NCBI RefSeq assembly: GCF_040782645.1
Contig: NZ_CP160403.1
Span: forward strand, 1,922,001-1,986,000
Length of the DNA: 64,000 nt
Reading direction: 5' to 3'
DNA from: Streptomyces sp. HUAS ZL42
GTDB lineage: Bacteria > Actinomycetota > Actinomycetes > Streptomycetales > Streptomycetaceae
Position numbers and translations under genes: made by a program. Positions 35,782 to 44,862 of this stretch are shown piece by piece (within the stretch, counting starts at the first letter, position 1; each line of letters starts with the position of its first letter). The notes under the pieces were generated by a model. The model ran no database searches and was not told where the DNA came from. It was given only the letters and a program-made list of their open reading frames with translations.

Positions 35782-35818
35782 CCTGTCGGAACACCGTTGT
35801 CTCTGCACAGGAGGAGCC

Positions 35819-36790
35819 ATGCGTCGTCTGCTCGCCGGCTTAGCGGCCGGTACCTTCCTGCTCGCCACGGCGGCCTGTGGCTCGTCCGGCGGCTCCGGTA
35901 CGTCGGGCAAGGCCGCCTCGTCGGGCGGCGTCACCACCGTGAAACTCGGCCTCATCCCCATCGTCGACGTCGCACCCGTCTACCTCGGGGTGCAGAAGGG
36001 CCTCTACGAGAAGCACGGCCTCAAGCTCTCCATCACCACCGCTCAGGGCGGTGCGGCGATCGTGCCGGGCGTCGTGAGCGGCCAGTTCCAGTTCGGCTTC
36101 AGCAACGTGACCTCCCTCATGGTCGCCCAGTCCAACAACGTGCCCGTGAAGGCCGTCTCCAACGGCATCGCCTCAACGGGCGTGCAGGGCAAGGACTTCA
36201 ACGCCCTCATGGTCAAGAAGGGCAGCGCCATCAAGTCGGCGAAGGACCTGGAGGGCAAGAAGGTCGCCATCAACACCCTGAAGAACATCAACGAGACCGC
36301 GGTGCGCGAGTCGGTGCGCAAGGCGGGCGGCGACCCCGGCAAGGTGAAGTTCGTCGAGCTGGCCTTCGACCAGATGGCCGCGGCGCTCGACAAGGGTCAG
36401 GTCGACGCCGTGTGTGTGGTCGAGCCGGCGACCGCCACCGTCAGGAGCCAGGGCGGCGTGCAGATCGCCTCGCCCCTGGTCGACGTCGCTCCGAACCTCA
36501 CCGTCGCCCTGTACTTCAGCTCGCAGCAGTACGCGCAGCAGAACCCGGACGTGGTGAAGAAGTTCCAGGCGGCCACCGCGGAGTCCCTCGCCTACGCCGA
36601 CCAGCACCCCGACGAGGTCCGCCAGATCGTCACGACGTACACCAAGATCCCGGCATCGGTGCTGGAGCAGGTGACCCTGCCGAAGTGGCCGGCCGAGCCG
36701 AACCGCTCCTCCATCGAGGCCCTGGAGAAGCTGGGCGAGCAGGACGGCCTCTTCAAGTCGACGCCGGATCTGGACAAGCTGCTGCCGTGA
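35819..36790 (+). CDS. ABC transporter substrate-binding lipoprotein (SsuA/THI5-like)
   Basis: 323 aa. Signal peptide MRRLLAGLAAGTFLLATAAC with the predicted lipidated Cys20, Gly/Ser linker, then an SsuA-like fold (LGLIPIVDVAPVYLGVQKGL; VSGQFQFGFSNVTSLMVAQS; FDQMAAALDKGQVDAVCVVE). AGGAGGA precedes the ATG. Given the adjacent Rieske oxygenase and IclR genes, an aromatic-acid ligand is as likely as a sulfonate. Confidence 0.87.
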   Translation: MRRLLAGLAAGTFLLATAACGSSGGSGTSGKAASSGGVTTVKLGLIPIVDVAPVYLGVQKGLYEKHGLKLSITTAQGGAAIVPGVVSGQFQFGFSNVTSLMVAQSNNVPVKAVSNGIASTGVQGKDFNALMVKKGSAIKSAKDLEGKKVAINTLKNINETAVRESVRKAGGDPGKVKFVELAFDQMAAALDKGQVDAVCVVEPATATVRSQGGVQIASPLVDVAPNLTVALYFSSQQYAQQNPDVVKKFQAATAESLAYADQHPDEVRQIVTTYTKIPASVLEQVTLPKWPAEPNRSSIEALEKLGEQDGLFKSTPDLDKLLP

Positions 36791-37560
36791 GGGGCGTGAA
36801 CGTCGCACTCGGTGCGGCCGGACTCGCGGCCTTCCTCGCCCTGGGCGAGGCGGTGCCTCGGCTCGGTCTGGTCAAGGAGGCGTACTTCCCGCCGACGACC
36901 CGTGTCGCCGACGCCCTCGCCGGCGAACTCGCCGACGGGGCCTTCTGGACCGCGCTCGGCGACACCCTCACCGGCTGGGCGCTGGGCCTGGCGATCGCGG
37001 CCGGCGCGGGCATCGTCGTCGGGGTCGTCGTCTCCGTCGTCCCGTATCTGCGCGAGGCCACGGCGTCGACGATCGAGTTCCTGCGCCCGATCCCGTCCGT
37101 CGCGCTGATCCCGCTGGCGGTGCTGTTGTACGGCACCCAACTGCGCTCGGTGCTGTTGCTCGTCGTGTACGCCTCCTTCTGGCAGATACTGATCCAGGTC
37201 CTGTACGGCGTCCAGGACGTCGACCCGGTCGCGGAGGAGACGGCACGGTCGTACGGCCTCGGCACCTGGGCGCGGATCCGGCATGTGCTGTGGCCGACCG
37301 CGCTGCCATACGTCATGACCGGCGTGAGGCTGGCCGCAGCCGTGGCCCTGATTCTGGCGATCACCGCCGAACTGGTCATCGGGGCACCGGGGTTGGGCGC
37401 GAGGATCGCGGTCGCGCAGACCTCGCAGGCCGTGCCCGAGATGTACGCGCTGATCTTGGTGACCGGTCTGCTGGGGCTGCTGATCAACGTGGGGGCCCGG
37501 ACGGTCGAGCGGCGGGCGCTGGCCTGGCACCAGTCGGTGCGCGGGGAGGTGGCGGTGTGA
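36787..37560 (+). CDS. ABC transporter permease 1 (SsuC-like)
   Basis: 257 aa, six predicted helices, cytoplasmic loop ETARSYGLGTWARIRHVLWP. GTG overlaps the binding-protein stop (GTGA); a second in-frame GTG at 36796 is less well placed. Followed by a second, distinct permease, so the membrane unit is probably a heterodimer. Confidence 0.88.
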   Translation: MRGVNVALGAAGLAAFLALGEAVPRLGLVKEAYFPPTTRVADALAGELADGAFWTALGDTLTGWALGLAIAAGAGIVVGVVVSVVPYLREATASTIEFLRPIPSVALIPLAVLLYGTQLRSVLLLVVYASFWQILIQVLYGVQDVDPVAEETARSYGLGTWARIRHVLWPTALPYVMTGVRLAAAVALILAITAELVIGAPGLGARIAVAQTSQAVPEMYALILVTGLLGLLINVGARTVERRALAWHQSVRGEVAV

Positions 37561-38336
37561 AACTCCTGCTGCGGCGGCTGCTGTTCGCGGTCGCCCTGCC
37601 CGCCGTGCTGGTCGTGGTCTGGTGGGCGGCGTCCGCCGACAGCACGAACGTCTACTGGCCGCCCCTGAAGACCATCCTGCAGACCTTCCCGGACGTGTGG
37701 ACGGGTGACCGTCTGCGCACCGACGTCGTGCCGAGCGTGCTGCGGCTCGCGGGCGGCTACGCCACGGCGGCCGTCGTCGGCATCGCGCTGGGCACGGTCA
37801 TCGGCTCGTACCGGCGGGTGCGGGCGGTGTGCGAACCGGTCCTGGAGTTCCTGCGCGCGGTGCCGCCGCCCGTACTGGTCCCGGTCATCATGCTGTTCGC
37901 GGGCATCGGCGACACCATGAAGGTCGTGGTGATCGCGAGCGGCTGTGTGTGGCCGGTCCTGCTCAACACGGTCGAGGGCGTACGGGCGGTGGACCCGGTG
38001 ATGGCGGAGACGGCCCGGTCGTACGGCATCACGGGAGCGGCGCGCCTGGGCAACCTGGTGCTCCGCTCGGCGAGCCCGCAGATCTTCGCGGGGCTGCGGC
38101 AGGCGCTGTCCATCGGCATCATCCTGATGGTCATCAGCGAGATGTTCGCCGCCAGCAACGGACTCGGCTTCACCATCGTGCAGTTCCAGCGGGGCTTCGC
38201 CATCCCCGACATGTGGACCGGGATCCTGGTGCTCGGTCTGCTGGGCTTCGTCCTCTCGGTTCTCTTCCAGATGGTCGAGCGGCGGGTGCTCGGCTGGTAC
38301 CACGGTCTGCGCGCAACCACCCGGCGGTCCCGGTGA
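37557..38336 (+). CDS. ABC transporter permease 2 (SsuC-like)
   Basis: 259 aa with a short cationic N-terminus (KLLLRRLLF), six helices and the loop ETARSYGITGAARLGNLVLR. GTGA overlap with permease 1. It differs clearly from permease 1 in sequence, supporting a heterodimeric transporter. Confidence 0.88.
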   Translation: MKLLLRRLLFAVALPAVLVVVWWAASADSTNVYWPPLKTILQTFPDVWTGDRLRTDVVPSVLRLAGGYATAAVVGIALGTVIGSYRRVRAVCEPVLEFLRAVPPPVLVPVIMLFAGIGDTMKVVVIASGCVWPVLLNTVEGVRAVDPVMAETARSYGITGAARLGNLVLRSASPQIFAGLRQALSIGIILMVISEMFAASNGLGFTIVQFQRGFAIPDMWTGILVLGLLGFVLSVLFQMVERRVLGWYHGLRATTRRSR

Positions 38337-38356
38337 CGTCTCCGAAAGGGCAGGGC

Positions 38357-39145
38357 ATGCTCGACGTACGCGGCCTGAGGAAGCTCTACGAGGGATCCGG
38401 CAGGCAGGTGGAGGCGGTGCGCGACCTCACCTTCACCGTCGACGCCGGTGAACTCGTCTGTCTCGTCGGCCCGTCGGGCTGCGGAAAGACGACCCTGCTC
38501 AAGTGCATGGGCGGACTGCTGTCGCCGACGGGCGGCGAAGTGCTGCTCGAGGGGCGCAGGGTGACCGGGCCGCCGCCGGGGATGGCGTTCGTGTTCCAGG
38601 AGTACGGGCGCAGCCTGTTCCCGTGGATGCGGGTGGGCGAGAACGTCGAACTCCCCCTGAAGCAGAAGAGTCTGGGCAAGGCGAGCAGGCGTGAGCTGGT
38701 CGCCGACGCGCTGCACTCGGTCGGGCTCGCGGACGCCGCCGGGGCGTATCCGTGGCAGCTGTCCGGCGGCATGCAGCAGCGCGTCGCGATCGCGCGGGCT
38801 CTGGCGTACGAACCCCGTGTGCTGCTGATGGACGAACCGTTCGCGGCGGTGGACGCGCAGACCCGCGCCGACCTGGAGGATCTGGTACGGGGTCTGTGGC
38901 GGGAGCGCGGGATCACGATCCTGTTCGTCACCCACGACATCGACGAGGCCGTGTACCTCGGCGAGCGGGTGATCGTCCTGTCGGCCTCCCCCACCGTGGT
39001 GCAGGAGCAGCTGAAGGTCGATCTGCCGGACGAGCGGGACCAGTTGCACACGCGCGTGGCGCCGCGCTTCGCCGAACTGCGGACCCATGTGTACGAGCAG
39101 ATCCAGGCGGCGAAGCGCGGACTGACCGACAGAGCCGGTCAGTGA
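38357..39145 (+). CDS. ABC transporter ATP-binding protein (SsuB-like)
   Basis: 262 aa from the ATG with AAAGGG upstream. An alternative GTG at 38333 overlaps the permease stop and would add eight residues. Walker A GPSGCGKTT, signature LSGGMQQRVAIARA, Walker B VLLMDEPFAAVD, H-loop FVTHDIDEAV. Its stop overlaps the convergent GntR gene by 7 bp. Confidence 0.9.
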   Translation: MLDVRGLRKLYEGSGRQVEAVRDLTFTVDAGELVCLVGPSGCGKTTLLKCMGGLLSPTGGEVLLEGRRVTGPPPGMAFVFQEYGRSLFPWMRVGENVELPLKQKSLGKASRRELVADALHSVGLADAAGAYPWQLSGGMQQRVAIARALAYEPRVLLMDEPFAAVDAQTRADLEDLVRGLWRERGITILFVTHDIDEAVYLGERVIVLSASPTVVQEQLKVDLPDERDQLHTRVAPRFAELRTHVYEQIQAAKRGLTDRAGQ

Positions 39146-39831
39146 GCCGCCCACAGGCCCCGGACGTGCCCGATGTGACGCACCATCACCTCGCGCACCT
39201 TGCTGTCGTCGCGGGCGATCAGCGCGTCGAGGAGTTCCAGGTGCTCCTCGGCGGAGGCCAGCAGGCGGCCCGACTCGACCAGAGCGGTGAGGCCGTAGAG
39301 GCGTGAGCGTTTGCGCAGGTCGCCGACGACCTCGACGAGGTGGGCGTTGCCCCCGAGAGCGAGCAGACCGAGATGGAAGCGGGTGTCGGCCTCGACGTAC
39401 GCGATGAGGTCACCGGCGACCGCGGCCTGCACGATCTCCCGGGCGGCGGGGCGCAGCGCCTCGAGGGACACGGCGTCGGCGGTCCTGGTCAGCTCCACGA
39501 CCGTGGGGATCTCGATGAGCGCCCGGATGTGGGTGTACTCGTCGAGTTGCCTCTCGGAGACGGCGGTGACCCGGAAGCCCTTGTTGGGGACCGTGTCGAC
39601 CAGGCCCTCCTTGGCCAGGTCCAGCATGGCCTCGCGCACCGGGGTCGCCGAGACCCCGAAGCGGGTGGCGAGCATCGGCGCGGAGTACACCTCGCCCGGC
39701 CGCAGTTCGCCCGCGACCAGCGCCGCCCGCAGGGCGTCGGCGACCCGCTCCCGGTAGCTGCTCTTCTTCCCGCCCAGGGTGGGCAGGGCCGGGGCAGCGG
39801 CGGACGGGGCGCTGGTGCGCTGGGCGGCCAT
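39139..39831 (-). CDS. GntR-family regulator (FadR/FCD subfamily)
   Basis: 230 aa. Winged helix at ~27-95 (RERVADALRAALVAGELRPGE ends the first helix, read here as VADALRAALVAGELRPGE; FGVSATPVREAMLDLAKEGL is the recognition helix). The FCD all-helical effector domain includes ADTRFHLGLLALGGN with the usual metal-binding Asp/His pattern. Reads in the same direction as the hydroxyproline genes immediately upstream of it on the map, and is likely their regulator. Confidence 0.88.
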   Translation of the reverse strand: MAAQRTSAPSAAAPALPTLGGKKSSYRERVADALRAALVAGELRPGEVYSAPMLATRFGVSATPVREAMLDLAKEGLVDTVPNKGFRVTAVSERQLDEYTHIRALIEIPTVVELTRTADAVSLEALRPAAREIVQAAVAGDLIAYVEADTRFHLGLLALGGNAHLVEVVGDLRKRSRLYGLTALVESGRLLASAEEHLELLDALIARDDSKVREVMVRHIGHVRGLWAAH

Positions 39832-39840
39832 GGTGTCTCC

Positions 39841-39863
39841 TAGCTGGGCAAATAGCTGTGCAA
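39841..39863. promoter_or_regulatory. Tandem direct repeat in the GntR 5' region
   Basis: TAGCTGGGCAA (39841-39851) and TAGCTGTGCAA (39853-39863), a 12-bp period just upstream of the GntR start. Possible autoregulatory operator. Confidence 0.4.
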
Positions 39864-39935
39864 TGTCACGCGCTACCCGCCATTATCCTCAACGCTCGGC
39901 TCGCGAACTCCGCACCGCCCCGGCTCCCGATCGGT

Positions 39936-40937
39936 TCACAGCACGAACCCGGCCGGGAACGGGTCGGTGGGGTCGAGCAGGTACTGCGCGGTGCCCGTGA
40001 TCCAGGCGCGGCCGGTGAAGCTGGGCAGGACGGCCGGGAAGCCGGCGACCTCGGTGGTGCCCAGCAGACGGCCGGTGAACCGCGTCCCGATGAAGGACTC
40101 GTTGACGAACTCGGTGTGCAGGGGCAGTTCACCGCGGGCGTGCAACTGCGCCATGCGCGCGCTGGTGCCCGTACCGCAGGGTGAGCGGTCGAACCAGCCG
40201 GGGTGGATCGCCATCGCGTGCCGGGAGTGGCGGGCGGTGGAGCCGGGGGCGTACAGATGGACGTGGTGGCAGCCGCGGATGGACGGGTCCCCGGGATGGA
40301 CGGGTTCCTCCTCGGCGTTGATCGCCTCCATGAGGGACAGGCCCGCCCGGAGGATGTCGTCCTTGCGGGAGCGGTCGAAGGGCAGCCCGAACTGCTCCAG
40401 CGGCAGGATGGCGTAGAAGTTGCCGCCGTATGCCATGTCGTATGTCACCGTGCGCCCGTCGGCGAGGGTGATCTTGCGATCGAGGGCGACGGAGAAGGAC
40501 GGCACGTTGTTGAGGGTGACCGCCTTCGCGGCACCGTCCTCCACCGCGACCTCGGCGACGACCAGCCCCGCCGGGGTGTCGAGCCGGATCGTGGTGACCG
40601 GCTCGACCACCTCGACCATGCCGGTCTCGACGAGCACCGTCGCCACGCCGATCGTGCCGTGTCCGCACATCGGGAGATAGCCGGACACCTCGATGTACAC
40701 CACACCCCAGTCGCAGTCGGGACGCGTGGGCGGCTGGAGGATGGCGCCGCTCATCGCCGAATGGCCGCGCGGCTCGTTCATCAGGAGCTGCTTGATGTCG
40801 TCGCGGTGCTCCCGGAAGTACAGCCGCCGCTCGTTCATGGTCGCACCGGGGATGGTCCCGATCCCGCCGGTGATCACGCGGGTGGGCATGCCCTCGGTGT
40901 GCGAGTCGACGGCGTGCAGGACGAGTTTGCTGCGCAT
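39936..40937 (-). CDS. 4-hydroxyproline 2-epimerase (proline racemase family)
   Basis: 333 aa. Both catalytic cysteines are present: Cys91 (PMCGHGTIG) and Cys254 (RSPCGTGTSA). The trans-3-hydroxyproline dehydratases of this family replace the second Cys with Thr, so epimerase/racemase activity is expected. It would convert trans-4-hydroxy-L-proline to the cis-D form. The operon also has a DapA-like deaminase and a multi-subunit FAD/2Fe-2S dehydrogenase, which fits hydroxyproline rather than proline. Confidence 0.88.
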   Translation of the reverse strand: MRSKLVLHAVDSHTEGMPTRVITGGIGTIPGATMNERRLYFREHRDDIKQLLMNEPRGHSAMSGAILQPPTRPDCDWGVVYIEVSGYLPMCGHGTIGVATVLVETGMVEVVEPVTTIRLDTPAGLVVAEVAVEDGAAKAVTLNNVPSFSVALDRKITLADGRTVTYDMAYGGNFYAILPLEQFGLPFDRSRKDDILRAGLSLMEAINAEEEPVHPGDPSIRGCHHVHLYAPGSTARHSRHAMAIHPGWFDRSPCGTGTSARMAQLHARGELPLHTEFVNESFIGTRFTGRLLGTTEVAGFPAVLPSFTGRAWITGTAQYLLDPTDPFPAGFVL

Positions 40938-40948
40938 GGTCCGACCCC

Positions 40949-41839
40949 CTACGCGAGTCCCGCGGCGACGGCCTTCTCGGTGGCCGAGCGGATCGTGGCC
41001 TCCTGTTCCGGCAGCAGGGGCATCCGCGGCGGGCGGCAGCCTCCCCCGTGTCGGCCGACGACGTCCATGGAGACCTTGATGGCCTGCACGAACTCGACCT
41101 GGGAGTCCCAGCGCAGCAGGGGGTGCAGCTGCGCGTACAGCCGCTTGGCCGTCGCCAGGTCCCCGTCCACCGCCGCGTGGTACAGCTCGGCACACGCGGC
41201 CGGCAGCGCGTTCGGGTATCCGGCCACCCAGCCCTTGGCGCCCGCGATCGCGAGCTCCAGCAGGACGTCGTCTGCGCCGATCAACAGGTCCAGTTCCGGG
41301 GCGAGTTCGGCGATCCGGTAGGCGCGGCGGACGTCGCCGGAGAACTCCTTCACCCCGTGGATGTGGCCCTCGCCGTGCAGCTTGGCGAGCAGCTCCGGCA
41401 CCAGGTCGACCTTGGTGTCGATGGGGTTGTTGTACGCGACGATCGGGACGCCCGCCTTGGCGACCTCCGCGTAGTGCGACAGCACCGACCGCTCGTCGGC
41501 GCGGTAGGCGTTGGGCGGCAGCAGCATGACGGACGCGCAGCCGGCGTCGCGCGCCTGCTCGGCCCAGCGGCGGGCCTCGGCGGAGCCGTAGGCGGCGACA
41601 CCCGGCATCACACGCGCACCGCCGACGGCGGCCACGGCCGTCTCGACGACCTTGGCCCGCTCCTCGGGCGTGAGCACCTGGTACTCGCCGAGCGAGCCGT
41701 TCGGTACGACGCCGTCGCAACCGTTCTCCACCAGCCACGCGCAGTGCTCGGCGTACTTGCCGTAGTGGACGGAGAGGTCGTCGTTCAGCGGGAGGGCGGT
41801 GGCGACGAGGACGCCGCGCCAGGGGCGGTGATCGGTCAT
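40949..41839 (-). CDS. DapA-family lyase, probable 1-pyrroline-4-hydroxy-2-carboxylate deaminase
   Basis: 296 aa TIM barrel. Schiff-base Lys164 (HGVKEFSGD) and Tyr136 (IVAYNNP) are conserved, and GSLGEYQVLTPEER matches the family's GTTGE-type loop. In hydroxyproline operons this homologue deaminates HPC to 2-oxoglutarate semialdehyde. ATGA overlap with the upstream FAD gene. Dihydrodipicolinate synthase proper is unlikely in this setting. Confidence 0.85.
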   Translation of the reverse strand: MTDHRPWRGVLVATALPLNDDLSVHYGKYAEHCAWLVENGCDGVVPNGSLGEYQVLTPEERAKVVETAVAAVGGARVMPGVAAYGSAEARRWAEQARDAGCASVMLLPPNAYRADERSVLSHYAEVAKAGVPIVAYNNPIDTKVDLVPELLAKLHGEGHIHGVKEFSGDVRRAYRIAELAPELDLLIGADDVLLELAIAGAKGWVAGYPNALPAACAELYHAAVDGDLATAKRLYAQLHPLLRWDSQVEFVQAIKVSMDVVGRHGGGCRPPRMPLLPEQEATIRSATEKAVAAGLA

Positions 41840-43299
41840 GAGGGTTCCCTCTCGGTGAAGTGGCTGGAGGCGGTGGCCTCGATGGATTCGGTGGCGTCCC
41901 TGTGCTGCTGTGCGAGGACGCCGAGCGGCACGGGCCGCGCGAACGGCCGTCGCGACGGCGTGAGCGCGCAGCCCGCGAGCCCGGCGACCGCGGGGCCGCA
42001 GACCCGCCCCTGGCACCAGCCCATTCCGGCCCGGGTCAGCAGCTTCACGGTCCTCGGGTCACCGGCGCCCAACTCCGCGACGGCCTCGCGGATCGCGCCG
42101 CCGGTGACCTCCTCGCAGCGGCAGACGACGGTGTCGTCGGTGACCTGCTCGGCCCACTGCGCGGGCGGTGCGTACACGGTGTCCAGCGCGGTGAAGAAGT
42201 CCCGCAGCCGGGCACGGGTCCGCGCGGCCGCGGCCCACGCGCGGGGGTCGGGTTCGGTTCCGTTCAGGCGTGCCGCGGCCGAGCGGCCCGCGATGTGGCC
42301 CTCGGCGAGGGAGAGGGCCGCGCCGCCGATGCCGGTGGTCTCGCCCGCTGCCCAGACGCCGGGCACATCGGTGCGCTGTTCGTCGTCGACGTGGACGGCC
42401 AGTCCGTCAAGACGGCAGCCGAGGGTCTCGGCGAGGTCGGTGTGCGGGAGCATGCCGTGGCCGACGGCGAGCGTGTCGCAGGGGATGCGGCGCCCGGTGC
42501 CGGGCCTGACCCGGCCCCGGGTGTCGAGCGCGGCGACGGTCACCGCCTCCAGCCGCTCGGTGCCGTGCGCCTCGACCACGGTGTGGTGGACGAGGGTGCG
42601 GACCCGGTGCCGGAGCAGCCGGGCCGCGTACCCGGCGCCCTCGGCGACCTTGCCTGGCCGGCCGGCCAGCGCCCGGGCCCGTCGTACGAACGCCTTCGGA
42701 TCGGCGGACTCGACCAGCGCGGCCACCTCGATCCCGGCCGCGGCGAGTCCGGTCGCCACGGGCAGCAGCAGCGGGCCGGTCCCGGCGACGACGGCGGTGC
42801 GTCCGGAGACGGCGAGGGCGCCCTTCAGCATGGCCTGCGCCCCGCCCGCGGTGACCACACCGGGAAGGGTCCAGCCGGGGACGGGCAGCACCTTCTCGTA
42901 GCCGCCGGTCGCGAGGAGCACGGCGTCGGCATGTACTTCGGACGGCTCCTCCTGGTCCGGACCGAGCAGGGCGTGGACCGCGAATCCTCGGGACAGCCTC
43001 TCCACGCACCAGACATGATGATCCGTCAAGTGGCTTACTGCGCCTGCCCGCACGTGCGTGTTCAGCCCGTCCCGCAACCGCTCCCAGGTCCGCCACCGGC
43101 GGTGCAGGGCCTGCGGGCGGCGGGCTCGGAGTGCGGCGGCGGGCTGCCGGTAGAACTGCCCGCCCGCCTCCGCCGCCGAGTCGAGCAGGGTGACGCGGAC
43201 GCCATGGGCCGCGGCGGCGACGGTCGCGGCGAGCCCCGCCGGGCCTGCACCGATGACGGCGAGATGCGGTACCGCCTCTGCGCGGCCCCGGTCAGTCAC
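41836..43299 (-). CDS. NAD(P)/FAD oxidoreductase with BFD-like [2Fe-2S] domain (D-hydroxyproline dehydrogenase alpha-type subunit)
   Basis: 487 aa. FAD motif VIGAGPAGLAATVA at ~15-28, second dinucleotide motif AVVAGTGPLLLPVA, and GVWAAGETTGIGG. A C-terminal BFD-like cluster uses CRCEEV and CQGRVC. The layout equals the alpha subunit of heteromeric sarcosine/D-hydroxyproline dehydrogenases. It overlaps the small ferredoxin-like gene by 8 bp. Confidence 0.85.
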   Translation of the reverse strand: MTDRGRAEAVPHLAVIGAGPAGLAATVAAAAHGVRVTLLDSAAEAGGQFYRQPAAALRARRPQALHRRWRTWERLRDGLNTHVRAGAVSHLTDHHVWCVERLSRGFAVHALLGPDQEEPSEVHADAVLLATGGYEKVLPVPGWTLPGVVTAGGAQAMLKGALAVSGRTAVVAGTGPLLLPVATGLAAAGIEVAALVESADPKAFVRRARALAGRPGKVAEGAGYAARLLRHRVRTLVHHTVVEAHGTERLEAVTVAALDTRGRVRPGTGRRIPCDTLAVGHGMLPHTDLAETLGCRLDGLAVHVDDEQRTDVPGVWAAGETTGIGGAALSLAEGHIAGRSAAARLNGTEPDPRAWAAAARTRARLRDFFTALDTVYAPPAQWAEQVTDDTVVCRCEEVTGGAIREAVAELGAGDPRTVKLLTRAGMGWCQGRVCGPAVAGLAGCALTPSRRPFARPVPLGVLAQQHRDATESIEATASSHFTEREPS

Positions 43300-43594
43300 A
43301 GTGACCCGTCCCCTCCTGCGTACGGATGGCGTCGCCCGGATGCAACGGCACCAGGCAGGCGCGCTGGTTGGGCCGGTCGTTGACCGTGATCAGGCAGTCG
43401 AAGCAGACGCCGATCCCGCAGAAGATCCCGCGCGGGCGGCCCTCGCCGCGGGTGGTGCGCCAGGAGGTGACACCGGCCGCCCAGAGCGCGGCGGCGACCG
43501 TCTGGCCGGGCAGCGCCTCGATCTCGCGGCCGTCCAGGGTGACGGTGAAGGCCGGGCCGGGGTGGGCCTGCGCCAGTTCCAGCGGGGATCTCAC
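43292..43594 (-). CDS. [2Fe-2S] ferredoxin-like small subunit of the dehydrogenase
   Basis: 100 aa with a CGIGVCFDC cluster motif and a fourth Cys in NQRACL, as in the small 2Fe-2S subunits of D-hydroxyproline or opine dehydrogenases. GTG start overlaps the stop of the FAD catalytic subunit (GTGA). Confidence 0.85.
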   Translation of the reverse strand: MRSPLELAQAHPGPAFTVTLDGREIEALPGQTVAAALWAAGVTSWRTTRGEGRPRGIFCGIGVCFDCLITVNDRPNQRACLVPLHPGDAIRTQEGTGHCD

Positions 43595-44742
43595 GCGGCC
43601 TCCTCGGGGAAGCGGTCGGGGCGGAACGGGGACAGGTCCAGGTCGGGTGGCCCGGCGGTCAGCGCCTGTGCGATCAGGAGTCCGGTGCCGGTCGACAGCC
43701 CGATGCCGGCGCCCTCGTGTCCGCAGGCGTGGTGCAGTCCGGGGACGCGGGAGTCGGGGCCCACGGCGGGCAGGTGGTCGGGCATGTAGGGGCGGAAGCC
43801 GAGGTAGGCGCGCATCGCCCGGACGTCCGCCAGGAAGGGGAACAGCCGGGTCGCGCCTGCCGCCAGCGCCCGTACGACCGGCAGCGAGAAGGACCGGTCG
43901 AAGCCGACCCGCTCCCGGCTCGCCCCGATCAGGATCGGCCCCGCTGCCGTTCCCTCGACGACCGGTGAGGTCTGCAGGGCGGCGGAGTCGCTGGCGACGT
44001 CGGCCACGTAGTCGGCGGCGTACACCTTGTGGCGGACCCGGCGGGGGAGGGGTTCGGTGACGAGGACGAAGCCGCGCCTCGGGAGGACGGGGAGGCGGAC
44101 TCCGGCGAGTGCGGCCAGCTCGCCGCCCCAGGTGCCGGCCGCGTTGACCACGGCCGGGGCGTGGAGATCGCCACGGTCCGTACGGACCCCGCGGACGGCG
44201 CCGTCGGGTTTGCGCAGGACGTCCGTGACGGTCCACCCGGTGAGCAGTCGCGCGCCCGAGGCCCGGACGAGGTGGGCGGCGGCGAGGGCGGGCATGACCT
44301 GGCAGTCCTGGGGATAGTGCACGGCGCCCGGCAGTCCGGGGGCGAGGTGGGGTTCCAGGTCGTACAGGGCGTCGCCCGCGACGGGTTCGGCGACGACTCC
44401 GGCGGTGCGCTGCGCTTTGGCGAACCGCGTGAGTGCCGTGAGTCCGCCGGGCGAGGTGGCCACGACGACGCCGCCCTTGGCGTCGTACTCGACGGACTTG
44501 CCGAATTCCTCGGCGAGTTCGCGCCACAGGCGGCCCGACAGAAGCGCGAGGTCCAGTTCGGGGCCCGGCTCCTTGTCGGAGACGAGGATGTTGCCCTCGC
44601 CGGCGCCGGTCGTGCCGCCGGCCACCGGGCCGCGGTCGACCAAGGTGACGTCCAGGCCCGCGCGGGCCGCGTAGTAGGCGCAGGCCGCGCCGGTCATTCC
44701 GGCGCCGACGACAACGACATCGCAGGTCAGCGGCTTGCTCAC
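43591..44742 (-). CDS. FAD-dependent amine oxidase, DadA/sarcosine oxidase beta-like catalytic subunit
   Basis: 383 aa. FAD motif DVVVVGAGMTGAACAYYA, then GGTTGAGEGN and the C-terminal GHEGAGIGLSTGTG. It should oxidise cis-4-hydroxy-D-proline and pass electrons to the two partner subunits. GTG start with no good ribosome site; a -10-like sequence lies just upstream, so the operon may be leaderless. First gene of a five-gene operon reading left. Confidence 0.85.
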   Translation of the reverse strand: MSKPLTCDVVVVGAGMTGAACAYYAARAGLDVTLVDRGPVAGGTTGAGEGNILVSDKEPGPELDLALLSGRLWRELAEEFGKSVEYDAKGGVVVATSPGGLTALTRFAKAQRTAGVVAEPVAGDALYDLEPHLAPGLPGAVHYPQDCQVMPALAAAHLVRASGARLLTGWTVTDVLRKPDGAVRGVRTDRGDLHAPAVVNAAGTWGGELAALAGVRLPVLPRRGFVLVTEPLPRRVRHKVYAADYVADVASDSAALQTSPVVEGTAAGPILIGASRERVGFDRSFSLPVVRALAAGATRLFPFLADVRAMRAYLGFRPYMPDHLPAVGPDSRVPGLHHACGHEGAGIGLSTGTGLLIAQALTAGPPDLDLSPFRPDRFPEEAA

Positions 44743-44779
44743 ACCAGTACTATGTCACATATCTCTGTTCCTGGGAACA
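44743..44779 (-). promoter_or_regulatory. Operon promoter/operator region with inverted repeat
   Basis: TGTTCC-TG-GGAACA (44766-44779) is an inverted repeat with 6-bp arms. Next to it lies a TATGTCACATA partial palindrome (44751-44761) containing a minus-strand -10-like CATAGT. Candidate GntR operator for the hydroxyproline operon. Confidence 0.4.
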
Positions 44780-44862
44780 AGGTCCGCCCGGGGAACGACG
44801 TCTTCGTCGGACCAGGTTGCGGCCGCCGCGTCAGATCCGGCTCCGGGTCGGCAGACGGGCGT

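Noticed and set aside
35753..35818. Fourth Cys-containing leader peptide before the 35819 operon
   Set aside because: The Cys-bearing frame has no stop before the binding-protein ATG and lacks the RRHxD....SAxC pattern; it is just an upstream extension of that gene.
39936..40937. trans-3-hydroxy-L-proline dehydratase
   Set aside because: Both catalytic cysteines (91 and 254) are kept; dehydratases of this family replace the second with Thr.
40949..41839. Dihydrodipicolinate synthase for lysine synthesis
   Set aside because: Operon context (epimerase plus three-part D-amino-acid dehydrogenase) fits the hydroxyproline pathway deaminase instead.
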